From Roseinatronobacter sp052379845 (GTDB lineage Bacteria; Pseudomonadota; Alphaproteobacteria; Rhodobacterales; Rhodobacteraceae), in the NCBI GenBank assembly GCA_052379845.1, contig JBQTCF010000008.1: DNA of 64,000 nt; one strand, 5' to 3'. Positions 34,445-44,002 of the stretch are shown piece by piece. The notes under the pieces are model-generated. The model ran no database searches and was not told the origin of the DNA. It saw only the letters and a program-made list of their open reading frames with translations. A program made the translations under genes and the position numbers. Position 1 is the first letter of the stretch. The number at the start of each line of letters is the position of its first letter.

Positions 34445-35449
34445 TTAGTTTACTGCGGCAATGGCGTCCTGAAACGCGCCCACGATTTCCGGCCCGACGC
34501 GTTCGGCCCATTGGTCGAATGCGGGTTGTGTGGCGGTGCGGAATGCGTCCAGTTCATCCGCGCTGGGTTCATAGACTTCCATGCCTTGCGCGCGCAGGAA
34601 TTCGATGCCCTGTGCGGTGCCTTCGCGGGTAATCTCGCGCTGGTATGCCATGGCTTCTTGCGCGGTTTCACGCAGGATGGTCTGCATGTCGGCATCGTAG
34701 CTGTCCCATTTCGCCTTGGAAATGCCAAGGAAGATGGGGTCATAGGAATAATGCCACGCCGTCAGGTGTTTTTGCACTTCATAGACCTGTTGGGGAATGA
34801 TCACCGCGCCAATGGGGTTTTCCTGACCATCGACAACGCCCTGTTGCAGCGCCGACATGGTTTCGCCCCACTGCATTTGTTGCGGGTTGGCGCCCAATGC
34901 GTTCATGACGTCAATATACATGGGCCCGGCCACGCGCATGTTCAGCCCGCGCATATCTTCAGGCGTGCGGATGGGGCGGACGTTGTTTGTCACTTCACGA
35001 AAGCCGTTTTCGCCCCATGCCAGAACGACAATTCCCTTGTCCAGCAGGATATCGGCCAGCATTTCGCCGGGCGCCCCTTGGGTTGTGGCGTCCACCTGGT
35101 CATAGCTGGAATACAGATAGGGCAGCGAGAAGACGGCCATTTCCGGCACCAGTGGCGTCACGTTGATGGCAGATGTCACCACCAGATCCAGCGCGCCGCG
35201 CCCGACCATTTCGGCCTGACGCATCTGGTCCCCGCCCGAAAGCTGCGCATTGGGGAAAACGCGCACATCCAGCGCGCCATCGGTGCGTTCGGCCAGCAAT
35301 TCGCCAAATTTTTCCGCGCCCTGATGCCAGGTTGTGGTGTCGCCTGTGTTATGTGACAGGCGCAGGGTTTCCGCGCCCGCCGCGCCAAGGCCCAGCATAC
35401 CGGCCAATGCGGCCGCAAGTGCTGTCCCGCTTACGCGTGCAAATGTCAT
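34445..35449 (-). CDS. TRAP transporter solute-binding protein (DctP family)
   Basis: A 334-residue periplasmic protein. The start at 35449 is preceded by GAGGAGG and opens a signal peptide of about 27 residues ending AGA. Family blocks are ETLRLSHNTGDTTTWHQGAEKFGELLAERT, VRVFPNAQLSGGDQMRQAEMVGRG and MRVAGPMYIDVMNALGANPQQMQWGE. It captures the ligand in the periplasm. The ligand is not known; an SDR lies in the same operon and an IclR regulator next door. Confidence 0.92.
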   Translation of the reverse strand: MTFARVSGTALAAALAGMLGLGAAGAETLRLSHNTGDTTTWHQGAEKFGELLAERTDGALDVRVFPNAQLSGGDQMRQAEMVGRGALDLVVTSAINVTPLVPEMAVFSLPYLYSSYDQVDATTQGAPGEMLADILLDKGIVVLAWGENGFREVTNNVRPIRTPEDMRGLNMRVAGPMYIDVMNALGANPQQMQWGETMSALQQGVVDGQENPIGAVIIPQQVYEVQKHLTAWHYSYDPIFLGISKAKWDSYDADMQTILRETAQEAMAYQREITREGTAQGIEFLRAQGMEVYEPSADELDAFRTATQPAFDQWAERVGPEIVGAFQDAIAAVN

Positions 35450-35517
35450 GTTTTCCTCCTCCTCGTGGTGTTCAGCGGCCTGCGCCATGACGTTGCACAA
35501 ACCGAACCCTGTATAGC

Positions 35518-35573
35518 GTTCATATAGTGGACCGTTCAAATTCAAGAATGCAAGAAAAACTTGCAACTTTGAA
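35518..35573. promoter_or_regulatory. Candidate operators in the dctP-iclR divergent region
   Basis: GTTCATATAGTGGAC (35518-35532) is an imperfect 15-bp palindrome of the kind bound by IclR proteins. Beside it, TGCAAG-5-CTTGCA (35549-35565) is a perfect interrupted palindrome, enclosed by TTCAAA (35535-35540) and TTTGAA (35568-35573). They lie between the TRAP operon and the divergent IclR gene, whose product is the natural candidate to bind them. Confidence 0.5.
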
Positions 35574-35645
35574 AAGATAAATCAACAATAGGCAAATCAT
35601 CACTGTGGTTTTCGCTGCGGCAATCGCTACCATTGGGTCCATAAT

Positions 35646-36449
35646 ATGAAACATGACAGGGCAGAACCCGTGATTGGCGGCGCGCAAAGCGTCGACAGGG
35701 CGCTGTCGTTGCTGGGTCTTATCGGGCGGCATTCTGTGCAGGGCCTGACGCTGACTGCGCTGGTTTCGCAATCGGGGCTGAACAAGGCCACAGTGCGCCG
35801 CCTGCTTCTGGCGTTGATGCGTGCGGGGCTGGTCGAACAGGCCGCCGAGTCCCGCGCCTATCATCTGGGCAGCGAGGCGTATTTGCTGGGGTTGATGGCG
35901 CAGGGGCGGCATGGGCTGTTGTCGCTGGCCATGGACAGTTTGCAGCAGCTTGCGCGCAGCACGGGGGACGCGGCGTTCCTGTCTGTGCGGCGCGGCGTCT
36001 ATGCCGTTTGCCTGCACCGCGAGGATGGCGCGCACCCCATACGCACATATGCCCTTATGCCGGGGGGGCACCATCCGCTGGGGGTGGGGGCAGGGTCGCT
36101 GGCCATGCTGGCCGCCCTGCCCGACCCAGAAGTGGATGGTGTCCTTACCGCCACGGCGGATGAGCTGCGCGACAACTACCCGCGATTGGGCGGCGAAGGG
36201 TTGCGCGCCCATGTGGCCCGCACCCGCGCCCAAGGATATGCCCTGAACCCCGGCCTGATATTTGAGGATTCATGGGGTCTGGGCGTGGCGCTGCATGGGC
36301 CGGATGGCGGGCTTGTCGGCGCATTGTCGCTGGCCGCCATCGAAAGCAGGATGCGCGAACCGCGCCGCAGTGACATGTTGCACGCCCTGCGCACACAGGC
36401 GCGCCAAATTGAACAACGGCTGGCCCAAGGCCAAACCAACCACGCATGA
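35646..36449 (+). CDS. IclR-family transcriptional regulator
   Basis: A 267-residue IclR regulator. The N-terminal winged helix has SVDRALSLLGLIG and LTALVSQSGLNKATVRRLLLALMRAGLVEQ; the effector domain follows with AYHLGSEAYLLG and GGHHPLGVGAGSLAMLAAL. It is divergent from the TRAP operon and 18 bases before the thiolase gene on the same strand. It is likely to control both the transporter and the CoA-linked genes. Confidence 0.92.
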   Translation: MKHDRAEPVIGGAQSVDRALSLLGLIGRHSVQGLTLTALVSQSGLNKATVRRLLLALMRAGLVEQAAESRAYHLGSEAYLLGLMAQGRHGLLSLAMDSLQQLARSTGDAAFLSVRRGVYAVCLHREDGAHPIRTYALMPGGHHPLGVGAGSLAMLAALPDPEVDGVLTATADELRDNYPRLGGEGLRAHVARTRAQGYALNPGLIFEDSWGLGVALHGPDGGLVGALSLAAIESRMREPRRSDMLHALRTQARQIEQRLAQGQTNHA

Positions 36450-36467
36450 CAGCAAGGAAACCATGAT

Positions 36468-37637
36468 ATGACACGCGCACAGATCATTGGCTGGGGCCAT
36501 ACCCCGTTTGGCAAATCAGACCATCCCGACACCGAAACCCTGATGGCCGCTGCCATTGCCCCCGCGCTGGCGCATGCGGGCATTGATGCGGCTGATGTGG
36601 ATGGTATTTTCGCAGGCGTTTACAATAACGGCTTTTCCAAACAGGATTTTCAGGGCGCGCTAGTGGCGATGGGCGACGCGCGCTTTGCCCATACGCCCGC
36701 AACACGGTTCGAAAACGCCTGCGCCACAGGGTCGGCGGCGCTGTTTGGCGCGATGGATTTTATCGAATCCGGGCGCGGGACTATCGCGCTGGTGGTGGGT
36801 GCCGAAAAAATGACCGCCACCCCCACCGCCGATGTGGGTGACATTTTGCTGGGTGCCAGCTACCGCGCGGAAGAAGCGGATATTGACGGCGGGTTTGCGG
36901 GTCTGTTTGGCACCATCGCCAATTCGTATTTCCAGCGCTATGGCGACCGGTCCGAAGAATTGGCCATGATTGCCGCGAAGAACCACGCCAATGGCATGGC
37001 CAACCCCTATGCCCATATGCGCAAGGATTTCGGTGTGGCGTTTTGCAACACTGTCTCGGACCGCAACCCTGTTGTGGCCGGTCCGCTGCGCCGCACCGAT
37101 TGCTCGCTTATCTCGGACGGGGCGGCGGTTCTGGTGCTGGCCAGTGCCGAAGTGGCGGCCACGATGCCCCGCGCGATCGGCTTTCGTGCCCGCGCGCAGG
37201 CCAATGACATCATGGCCCTGTCACGCCGCGATGTGCTGGAATTTCGCGGCGCGCGCATGGCATGGGACAAGGCATTGATGGCAGCGGGGCTGACGCTGGA
37301 GGATCTGGACCTTGTTGAAAGCCATGATTGTTTCACCATCGCCGAAATGCTGGAATATGAGGCCATGGGGCTGGCGGAACAGGGGCAGGGCCACCGTGTT
37401 ATCCGCGACGGGATCACGCGCAAGGACGGGCGGCTGCCTGTCAACCCGTCGGGCGGGCTGAAATCCAAGGGTCACCCGATTGGCGCAACGGGGGTGTCCA
37501 TGCATGTCATGGCCGCAATGCAACTGATGGATGACGCGGGCGACATGCAGATCAAGGGCGCGAAGCTTGCGGGTGTGTTCAATATGGGCGGTGCGGCAGT
37601 GGCGAATTATGTGTCCATCATGGAGCGCGTGAAATGA
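36468..37637 (+). CDS. Thiolase-like acetyl-CoA acetyltransferase
   Basis: A 389-residue thiolase of the SCP2/lipid-transfer type. The nucleophilic cysteine is in RFENACATGSAA, the second active cysteine region is in ESHDCFTIAEM, and the glycine-rich C-terminus NPSGGLKSKGHPIGATG holds the catalytic histidine. It cleaves or joins acyl-CoA, as in the last step of beta-oxidation-like degradation. It overlaps the acyl-CoA synthetase gene by four bases. No DUF35 partner protein is seen beside it. Confidence 0.88.
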   Translation: MTRAQIIGWGHTPFGKSDHPDTETLMAAAIAPALAHAGIDAADVDGIFAGVYNNGFSKQDFQGALVAMGDARFAHTPATRFENACATGSAALFGAMDFIESGRGTIALVVGAEKMTATPTADVGDILLGASYRAEEADIDGGFAGLFGTIANSYFQRYGDRSEELAMIAAKNHANGMANPYAHMRKDFGVAFCNTVSDRNPVVAGPLRRTDCSLISDGAAVLVLASAEVAATMPRAIGFRARAQANDIMALSRRDVLEFRGARMAWDKALMAAGLTLEDLDLVESHDCFTIAEMLEYEAMGLAEQGQGHRVIRDGITRKDGRLPVNPSGGLKSKGHPIGATGVSMHVMAAMQLMDDAGDMQIKGAKLAGVFNMGGAAVANYVSIMERVK

Positions 37638-39241
37638 GGGATGATCTGTCATCGGGCGTGACCCCCTATTCCACGCGGGTGATGAACCTGTCGCATTTCC
37701 TGACCGAAAGCGCGCGCAGGCTGGGAAATGCAGTGGGGTTCGTGTGGGGCGCGCGCACATGGTCATGGGCGGAACTGGACGCGCGCGCCGGGGCCTTTGC
37801 CCATGCGCTGGCCCATGATTACGGTGTGGTCAAGGGCGACCGCATTCTGGTGCAATCCGCCAATTGCAACCAGATGCTGGAAGCAATGTTTGCCTGCTGG
37901 CGCATTGGCGCGGTCTGGGTGCCTGCAAATTACCGCCTGTCGCCTGATGATCTGGCGGGGCTTGCGCAATCATCGGGCGCGCGCGGGTTGATTTGCGGCG
38001 CGCCGTTTCCCGACCATGCGGCGGCCTGCGCCACTCTGGTGGATTTCACCATTGCCATTGGTGCGGCCCCGTTCGCGCAGGAGTATGAAGCACTTGTCGC
38101 GCGTCATATGGGCCGCACGCCCACGCCGGTTGCCGTGCAACGCGATGATCCGGCGTGGTTTTTCTTCACCTCGGGGACGACGGGCAAACCAAAGGCTGCG
38201 GTGCTGACACATGGGCAACTGGCCTTTGTGGTCACAAACCACCTGTGCGACCTGATGCCCGGCACTGGCCCTGATGACGCATCGCTTGTGGTGGCGCCCC
38301 TGTCGCATGGCGCGGGTATTCACCAGCTTGCGCAGGTCGCGCATGGGGTCAAGACCATCCTTCCTGCGCGCGCCAGCTTCGACCCCGCCGAGATATGGGC
38401 CCTTGTCGCGCAGTGGCGTGTCACCAACATGTTTACAGTGCCCACAATCGTAAAACTGCTGGTTGAACATGACGCCGTGGACCAGCATGATCATTCCAGT
38501 TTGCGCCATGTCATCTATGCGGGCGCGCCGATGTACCGCGCCGATCAGGTGCGCGCATTGCAAAAGCTGGGGCCGGTTCTGGTGCAATATTTCGGGCTGG
38601 GCGAGGTGACGGGGAATATTACTGTCCTGCCCCCCTGCCACCACCACCTTGATGATACATCTATGCGTATTGGCACTTGCGGGTTTGCCCGCACGGGAAT
38701 GCAGGTGCAGATACAGGATGAACACGGCGACGAACTGCCCTTCGGGCAAACCGGCGAGATTGCGGTGATTGGCCCTGCCGTGTTCGCGGGGTATTTCAAC
38801 AACCCTGACGCCAACGCGAAATCCTTTCGCAATGGCTGGTTTCTGACCGGCGATCTGGGCCATATGGACGCGCAGGGCTTTGTTTACCTGACAGGGCGCG
38901 CGTCTGATATGTATATTTCCGGCGGGTCCAATATCTACCCGCGCGAGATTGAAGAAAAGCTGCTGCTGCACCCCGACCTGTCGGAAGTGGCGGTGCTGGG
39001 TATACCAGATCAGGTCTGGGGCGAGGTGGGCATGGCGGTTTGCGTGCCGCGCGCCGGTGCTGCCCCGTCCCCGGAAGCGCTGCTGGAATGGCTGGGGCCA
39101 AAACTGCCGCGCTACAAGATGCCGCGCCATATGGTGTTCTGGGACGCGCTGCCAAAATCCGGCTATGGCAAGATCACCAAGAAAATGATCCATGAAGAAT
39201 TGCAAACGCGCGGCCAGTTGCCCTTGGCGCCCCCGTCATGA
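37634..39241 (+). CDS. AMP-forming acyl-CoA synthetase
   Basis: A 535-residue ANL-superfamily ligase that activates a carboxylic acid to its CoA ester using ATP. The P-loop-like FFTSGTTGKPKAAVLTH, A5 motif YFGLGEVTGN, A7 TGDLGHMD, A8 GRASDMYISGGSNIYPREIEE and the C-terminal catalytic lysine region GYGKITKKM are all present. The first start (37634) overlaps the thiolase stop; a second one at 37682 (MNLSHFLTE) is also possible. The acid substrate (medium-chain or aromatic) is unknown. Confidence 0.9.
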   Translation: MRDDLSSGVTPYSTRVMNLSHFLTESARRLGNAVGFVWGARTWSWAELDARAGAFAHALAHDYGVVKGDRILVQSANCNQMLEAMFACWRIGAVWVPANYRLSPDDLAGLAQSSGARGLICGAPFPDHAAACATLVDFTIAIGAAPFAQEYEALVARHMGRTPTPVAVQRDDPAWFFFTSGTTGKPKAAVLTHGQLAFVVTNHLCDLMPGTGPDDASLVVAPLSHGAGIHQLAQVAHGVKTILPARASFDPAEIWALVAQWRVTNMFTVPTIVKLLVEHDAVDQHDHSSLRHVIYAGAPMYRADQVRALQKLGPVLVQYFGLGEVTGNITVLPPCHHHLDDTSMRIGTCGFARTGMQVQIQDEHGDELPFGQTGEIAVIGPAVFAGYFNNPDANAKSFRNGWFLTGDLGHMDAQGFVYLTGRASDMYISGGSNIYPREIEEKLLLHPDLSEVAVLGIPDQVWGEVGMAVCVPRAGAAPSPEALLEWLGPKLPRYKMPRHMVFWDALPKSGYGKITKKMIHEELQTRGQLPLAPPS

Positions 39242-40074
39242 CGCGCGCGCTGCGCCAGATCACACATCCCGGCCCGCCCGCGCTGGCGCGTGATCATGCG
39301 GTGGCCTGTTACGCGCGGCCCGTGTCGCTGACATTGCGCGCGGGTTTGGACATCACGCAGGCCGTGAAGGGCGCGCTGGCGCAGGCGGGCATTCACGCGG
39401 CCTATTTGCGGCTGGACGGGGCCATGCTGTCGGCGCTGCGGTTTGTGATTCCCGCGCCCGCGCCGGGCGACGGGCATGCCGCATGGTATAGCCGGACCTA
39501 TGCCCCCGCCCAGCCCGTGCGCCTGTCGCAGGCGGGCGTGCATGCTGGCTGGCGTGACGGGGCGCGGTTTTTGCATTGTCACGGGCTGTGGAACGGGGCC
39601 GCGCCCGCAATGGGGCATGTTCTGTGTCCCGAGTCCATTCTTGCCGAACCCTGCGAAGTGACGGGTTGGGCTATAGATGGGGCAAGTTTGCATGTCGCCC
39701 ATGACCCCGAAACAGAATTTTCGTTGTTCCAGCCAAAACCCACACCAATTGCCGCAGCCCCCAATGCCGTATTGGCCACCCTGCGCCCCAATCAGGATAT
39801 CGGGCAGGCATTGGCGCGCGTGGCGGCCCGCCACGGCATGCAAAATGGCCGCATTCACGGCATTGGCAGTCTGATTGGCACCTGTTTTCAGGATGGCGCG
39901 CCGCTTGACAGTTACGCGACTGAAATTCTGATCCGCGATGGCAGGCTGCAAAATGGCAAGGTTGCGCTGGATGTGGCCTCGGTCGGGTTTGACGGGGTTG
40001 CGCGAATGGGGGGTCTGTGCCCTGATGTGAATGCAGTTTGTGTCACTGCAGAGGTGTTGTTGGTCGCGTCCTGA
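39238..40074 (+). CDS. Double PPC/DUF296-domain protein
   Basis: A 278-residue protein with two tandem PPC (DUF296) domains. The first contains the FLHCHGLWNGA and GHVLCPESILAEPCEVTGW pattern (about residues 99-145), in which the HxHG..GH metal-binding arrangement is partly altered; the second (about residues 155-278) shows NGRIHGIGSLIGTCF and a diverged end. The fold binds metals or nucleic acids in other proteins, but no enzymatic role is known to me. It overlaps the CoA ligase gene by four bases, so it belongs to the same operon. Confidence 0.7.
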   Translation: MTRALRQITHPGPPALARDHAVACYARPVSLTLRAGLDITQAVKGALAQAGIHAAYLRLDGAMLSALRFVIPAPAPGDGHAAWYSRTYAPAQPVRLSQAGVHAGWRDGARFLHCHGLWNGAAPAMGHVLCPESILAEPCEVTGWAIDGASLHVAHDPETEFSLFQPKPTPIAAAPNAVLATLRPNQDIGQALARVAARHGMQNGRIHGIGSLIGTCFQDGAPLDSYATEILIRDGRLQNGKVALDVASVGFDGVARMGGLCPDVNAVCVTAEVLLVAS

Positions 40075-40226
40075 CCCATGAGGCGGTTTTTGGTCTGAAG
40101 CGGACGTTTGCACCTGGATGAAGCCCGCGCTATCGGCGGGCCGGGGTCTGCCGATCCCACAGTATAGGAATGCACTTTATCCAAGCGGAATATTACTGAC
40201 TTCAATCGCTTGGCACACCTTCAGGT

Positions 40227-40257
40227 CATCGGCAGGCCGCGGGACGGCCCGCCGATG
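40227..40257. terminator. GC-rich hairpin between convergent genes
   Basis: A 12-bp stem with one mismatch, CATCGGCAGGCC / GGCCCGCCGATG, and a 7-base loop lies between the PPC gene and the GH31 gene. The 255-base gap (40075-40329) also has a related ATCGGCGGGCC segment near 40133. No T tract follows, so it may be a repeat-type hairpin as much as a terminator. I see no gene in this gap. Confidence 0.5.
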
Positions 40258-40329
40258 GCGCGGCGGCCTGCGGCCTTGTCCCGCGCCTTGGGTATTCCCA
40301 ATGACCGCAAAAGGCCAATAAAGCCCCGG

Positions 40330-42699
40330 TCAATCCCGAATGCTGAAGAATTCCCCATGCGCCACAGACTGGCCCGCGATGCGCACGGGTTCCCGCGCGC
40401 CTTCTGGCAGCACAAGCCGTAGCTTTTCGGGCGCGAACGCCGACTGACCCGTCAAAGTCACCGAAAGTCCCAACCCCGCACCCTCGCGCGACAGGTCAAA
40501 CCGCGTGACGCAATGATTGCCCGTCAGCGCATCGGCATTGTCGCCGCCATCATCATAGCATTCCGAGGCATATACGCCGCCCTCGGGCGCAGGGAATACC
40601 GCCGCCACGCTGGCACCACCGCCCGACCCCGCGCCGTGCTGCGCCATGGGCAAAACCGCGCCCGCGCGCACAAACAGCGGGATGCTGTCCAGCGTCACCG
40701 CAAGGTCCAGCCATTGGCCGCCCGCGTGCCATGTGCCTGCGTGGAAATCCCACCAGCCGGTCGCGTTGCGCGGCAGGTAGACAGGGCGCGTCTGCGCGCC
40801 CTGCCTGACCACATTGGCCACCAGCAGATCGCGCCCCAGCATGAAATCATCTGTATCGGCCAGGCATTCGGCGTCATCCTCATGGTCAAGGAATGTGGGC
40901 CGCAGCATGGGTTCGCCCGTCGTCACGGCCTGCCACAGGCAGGTATACAGATAGGGCAGCAACTGATAGCGCAGCGCCATGGCATCGCGGATCAGCGGCA
41001 ACATGTCGGCATGCGTCCAGGGTTCGGTCACCGACCCGTCATCATTCCAGCTGTGGATCACGAAACGCGGGTGGAAAATGCCGTTCTGCACCCAGCGCAG
41101 CAGCAATTCCCCGTCCGGCTGCGGACCGGCAAACCCGCCCACATCATGCCCGATATTGGAAATGCCCGACAGGGCCAGCCCCAGCCCCATGCGGATATTC
41201 CAGCGCAGGCTGTCCCAACTGGTGCGGTTGTCGCCGGTCCATGTCTGCGCATGGCGTTGCAACCCCGCACAGCCCGCCCGCGTAATCAAATAGGGGCGTT
41301 TGTCCGGCGCATGCGCCTTTTGCGCGGCCTCGGATGCCTGGGTCATCAGCAGCGCATGCAAGGGCCGGATCAGCCCCATATCGATGGGCGCGCCGAAGCC
41401 GTGGCATTGCGCGTGATGGTCCCAAACCTCAAATTCGTTATTGTCGTTCCATGTGCTGTCAAGGCCCATGTCCAGCAGCGCAGTTGTGACATTGCCCTGC
41501 CACCAGTCCAGCGTGTCGGGGTTGGTGAAATCCAGATGCGACCCTTTTGCATCCCAGAACATCGACAATTCCGGCGCGCCAGTGTCGCTGTCACGAATGA
41601 ACAACCCCTGCCCTGCCGCTTCCGCATAGCGGGGGTGGTCCTGCAACAGGCAGGGTTTGATATTGGCGATGATGTGAATGCCTGCATCCGCATAAGCGCG
41701 CGCAAACCCCGCAATATCGGGGAATTTGTCGGTGTTCCAGTTGAACACATAGCGCTTGCCATCAATTGACGTGTAGCCCGACGACAGATGAAAACTGTCA
41801 CAAGGTATGTCATGGCTGCGCAGCGCATCCAGAAAGCCCAGCATCTGCGCCTGTGCATCGGGGGCATCGGTATAGGCCATGGTCGACCCTGAATACCCCA
41901 ACGACCAGCGCGGCGGGAACGCCATGCCGCCTGTCAGATATTGCTGCGCCTTGACCAGCGCCAGCATGTCGGGCGCCCAGGTGAAGTAATAGTCAAGATC
42001 GCCATCTTCCGCGCGGAAGCTTCGGTAAGGGGCGTGGTAATTGTCCAGTTCATTCCCAAGGTCGAACCAGCACCCTGCCAGCGTGTCATAAAACAGGCTG
42101 AAACTGCCCGCATCCGGCGTGCGCGTCAGGGTGAAGGGGATGTGTTTGTAAAGCGGGTCAGTCGTTTGCGCGTCATAGCCCATGGCGTCCAGATTGCGCA
42201 TCTCATAGCGGCGACCGGTCCGGTCCAATGGCCCCGCCTTCTCGCCCAGCCCGAAGACATGTTCGCGTCGGTCGCGGGCCATGAAATGGGCGTTTCGGTG
42301 GTCGCGCCGCCCCAGCATATAGGCCCCTGTCGGGCGGTCCTGCGCCACATCGCGCCATTGTCCGCCAATCATGGCCTGCCAGCAAATATGCAAGGGCGTG
42401 CGGATGATGGCGCGCAGGCTGTCGGTGGCGATGGTCAGCATGCCATCGCCTTGCACCACGTCCACAGGCGGGCAGGAAAACCCGTCACGCGCATCGCGCG
42501 CGCGCCCGTCGCGCGGCAGCGGCCCCTCGGGGGCCACGGTCCAGCTGCGCGCCAGCCGCCATTGCCCATCCTTGCGCAGGCGGACACGAAACTGCGCTTG
42601 TTCCAATGCCTCTATGCTCAGGGTGTGCTGGCCTTCGACCTGCAAGGTCACGGAACAGTCATCGCGCGACAACAGGTTCCAGTTTTCCAGTGTTTTCAT
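40330..42699 (-). CDS. Glycoside hydrolase family 31 (alpha-glucosidase-type)
   Basis: A 789-residue GH31 enzyme. The nucleophile is Asp419 in STWNDNNEFEVW, matching the WNDMNE signature of alpha-glucosidases, and the acid/base is Asp490 in TWTGDNRTSW. The N-terminal beta-sandwich and the HVFGLGEKAGPLDRTG segment are normal for the family. It lacks the KTDFGE variant of the alpha-xylosidase YicI. No signal peptide is seen, so it acts in the cytoplasm. It is 4 bases after the TRAP large permease, so it would hydrolyse an alpha-linked unit from an imported oligosaccharide or glycoside. Confidence 0.88.
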   Translation of the reverse strand: MKTLENWNLLSRDDCSVTLQVEGQHTLSIEALEQAQFRVRLRKDGQWRLARSWTVAPEGPLPRDGRARDARDGFSCPPVDVVQGDGMLTIATDSLRAIIRTPLHICWQAMIGGQWRDVAQDRPTGAYMLGRRDHRNAHFMARDRREHVFGLGEKAGPLDRTGRRYEMRNLDAMGYDAQTTDPLYKHIPFTLTRTPDAGSFSLFYDTLAGCWFDLGNELDNYHAPYRSFRAEDGDLDYYFTWAPDMLALVKAQQYLTGGMAFPPRWSLGYSGSTMAYTDAPDAQAQMLGFLDALRSHDIPCDSFHLSSGYTSIDGKRYVFNWNTDKFPDIAGFARAYADAGIHIIANIKPCLLQDHPRYAEAAGQGLFIRDSDTGAPELSMFWDAKGSHLDFTNPDTLDWWQGNVTTALLDMGLDSTWNDNNEFEVWDHHAQCHGFGAPIDMGLIRPLHALLMTQASEAAQKAHAPDKRPYLITRAGCAGLQRHAQTWTGDNRTSWDSLRWNIRMGLGLALSGISNIGHDVGGFAGPQPDGELLLRWVQNGIFHPRFVIHSWNDDGSVTEPWTHADMLPLIRDAMALRYQLLPYLYTCLWQAVTTGEPMLRPTFLDHEDDAECLADTDDFMLGRDLLVANVVRQGAQTRPVYLPRNATGWWDFHAGTWHAGGQWLDLAVTLDSIPLFVRAGAVLPMAQHGAGSGGGASVAAVFPAPEGGVYASECYDDGGDNADALTGNHCVTRFDLSREGAGLGLSVTLTGQSAFAPEKLRLVLPEGAREPVRIAGQSVAHGEFFSIRD

Positions 42700-42703
42700 T
42701 TGG

Positions 42704-44002
42704 TTAGTACCCCAATAGCAGGCGTGGCAGGAACAGGCTGATTTCGGGCACAAAGGTGACCAGCAGCACAATCGCAATCAACACGGCGTAGAAGGGCATC
42801 ATCGGGCGCAGCACCTTGGCAATGGACACCCCGCTGATGGAACAGCCCACAAACAGCGCCGACCCCACCGGCGGCGTGCAAATGCCCACGCACAGGTTTA
42901 TGGTCATGATGATCCCGAAATGCACCGGATCAATGCCCAGATCATTCATGATCGGCATGAAGATGGGCGTGAAAATCAACAGCGCGGGCGTCATGTCCAT
43001 GAAGGTGCCGATCACCAACAAGACAATCACAACAACCAGCAAAATCATATAGGGGTTGTCGGTCAGCCCCAGCATGAAGCTGGAGATCGCGCCGGGAATG
43101 CCCCCAAACGCCATGACCCGCGACATGGCAATCGAACAGCCGATCATCAGCAGCACAATTGACGTGGTAACCGCAGACTCGATCAGGATTTTGGGCAGGT
43201 CGCGCACCCGGATTTCGCGATACCACACCAGCGCCAGCAGCAACGCATAGGCCACCGCAATGGCCGAAGCCTCGGTCGCGGTGAAAATGCCGCCGACAAT
43301 CCCGCCCATGATGATGACAATCAGCCCCAGCGGCAGAATTGCATCGCGCGCGGCAACCAAAGCTTCGGTCATGGTGGGTCTGGGCGCAACCGGATAGCCG
43401 CGTTTTTTCGAAATGATGCCGGCCACCACCATCAGCGACAGTCCCATCAGAATACCGGGCAGGTAGCCTGCCAGAAACAGGGCCGCAATAGACGTGCCGC
43501 CGGTGATCAGCGAATAGACAATCAGCGTCGTGCTGGGCGGAATCAACAACCCGGTCGGGCAGGATGCCACATTGGCGGCTGTGGTAAATGCAGGGTCATA
43601 GCCTTCGCGCTTTTGCACGGGCGCCATGACACCGCCCACCGCCGCAGCAGACGCCACGGCTGAACCCGAAATGGACCCGAACAGCATGTTGGCAATGATA
43701 TTCACATGCACCAGCGCGCCCGGCAACCGCCCGCCCAGAACCTTCGCCAACTCAATCAACCGCCGCGCAATGCCGCCACGGTTCATGATATTGCCCGCAA
43801 GAATGAACAGCGGAATAGCCAGCAGCGTGAAACTGTCCAGCCCGGACGCCATTTGTTGCGCGACAATGAACATGGACTGGTCGAACCCCATGAACAACAG
43901 GAATGTCAGCGCCGCCGCAATCCCGATGGCAAAGGCAATCGGCACGCCAATCAGCATCATCAGCCCGAAGGACCCGAACAGAACGAAAATGGCGGTGGTC
44001 AT
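42704..44002 (-). CDS. TRAP transporter large permease (DctM family), glucuronide system
   Basis: A 432-residue DctM-family membrane protein with the hallmark segments LLAIPLFILAGNIMNRGGIARRLIELAKVLGGRLPG, FGSISGSAVASAAAVGGVM and the C-terminal LCVGICTPPVGSALFVG. It overlaps the small permease gene by four bases and is followed by the GH31 gene. The periplasmic binding protein of this system is not beside it but on the opposite strand (44738-45721). Confidence 0.92.
   Translation of the reverse strand: MTTAIFVLFGSFGLMMLIGVPIAFAIGIAAALTFLLFMGFDQSMFIVAQQMASGLDSFTLLAIPLFILAGNIMNRGGIARRLIELAKVLGGRLPGALVHVNIIANMLFGSISGSAVASAAAVGGVMAPVQKREGYDPAFTTAANVASCPTGLLIPPSTTLIVYSLITGGTSIAALFLAGYLPGILMGLSLMVVAGIISKKRGYPVAPRPTMTEALVAARDAILPLGLIVIIMGGIVGGIFTATEASAIAVAYALLLALVWYREIRVRDLPKILIESAVTTSIVLLMIGCSIAMSRVMAFGGIPGAISSFMLGLTDNPYMILLVVVIVLLVIGTFMDMTPALLIFTPIFMPIMNDLGIDPVHFGIIMTINLCVGICTPPVGSALFVGCSISGVSIAKVLRPMMPFYAVLIAIVLLVTFVPEISLFLPRLLLGY

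Noticed and set aside
37970..39205. A 411-codon minus-strand frame opposite the acyl-CoA synthetase
   Set aside because: The plus-strand gene has all ANL motifs in order; the antisense frame shows only low-complexity basic sequence.
40513..41769. A 418-codon plus-strand frame opposite the GH31 gene
   Set aside because: The minus-strand product has both GH31 catalytic aspartates; the opposite frame has no domain.
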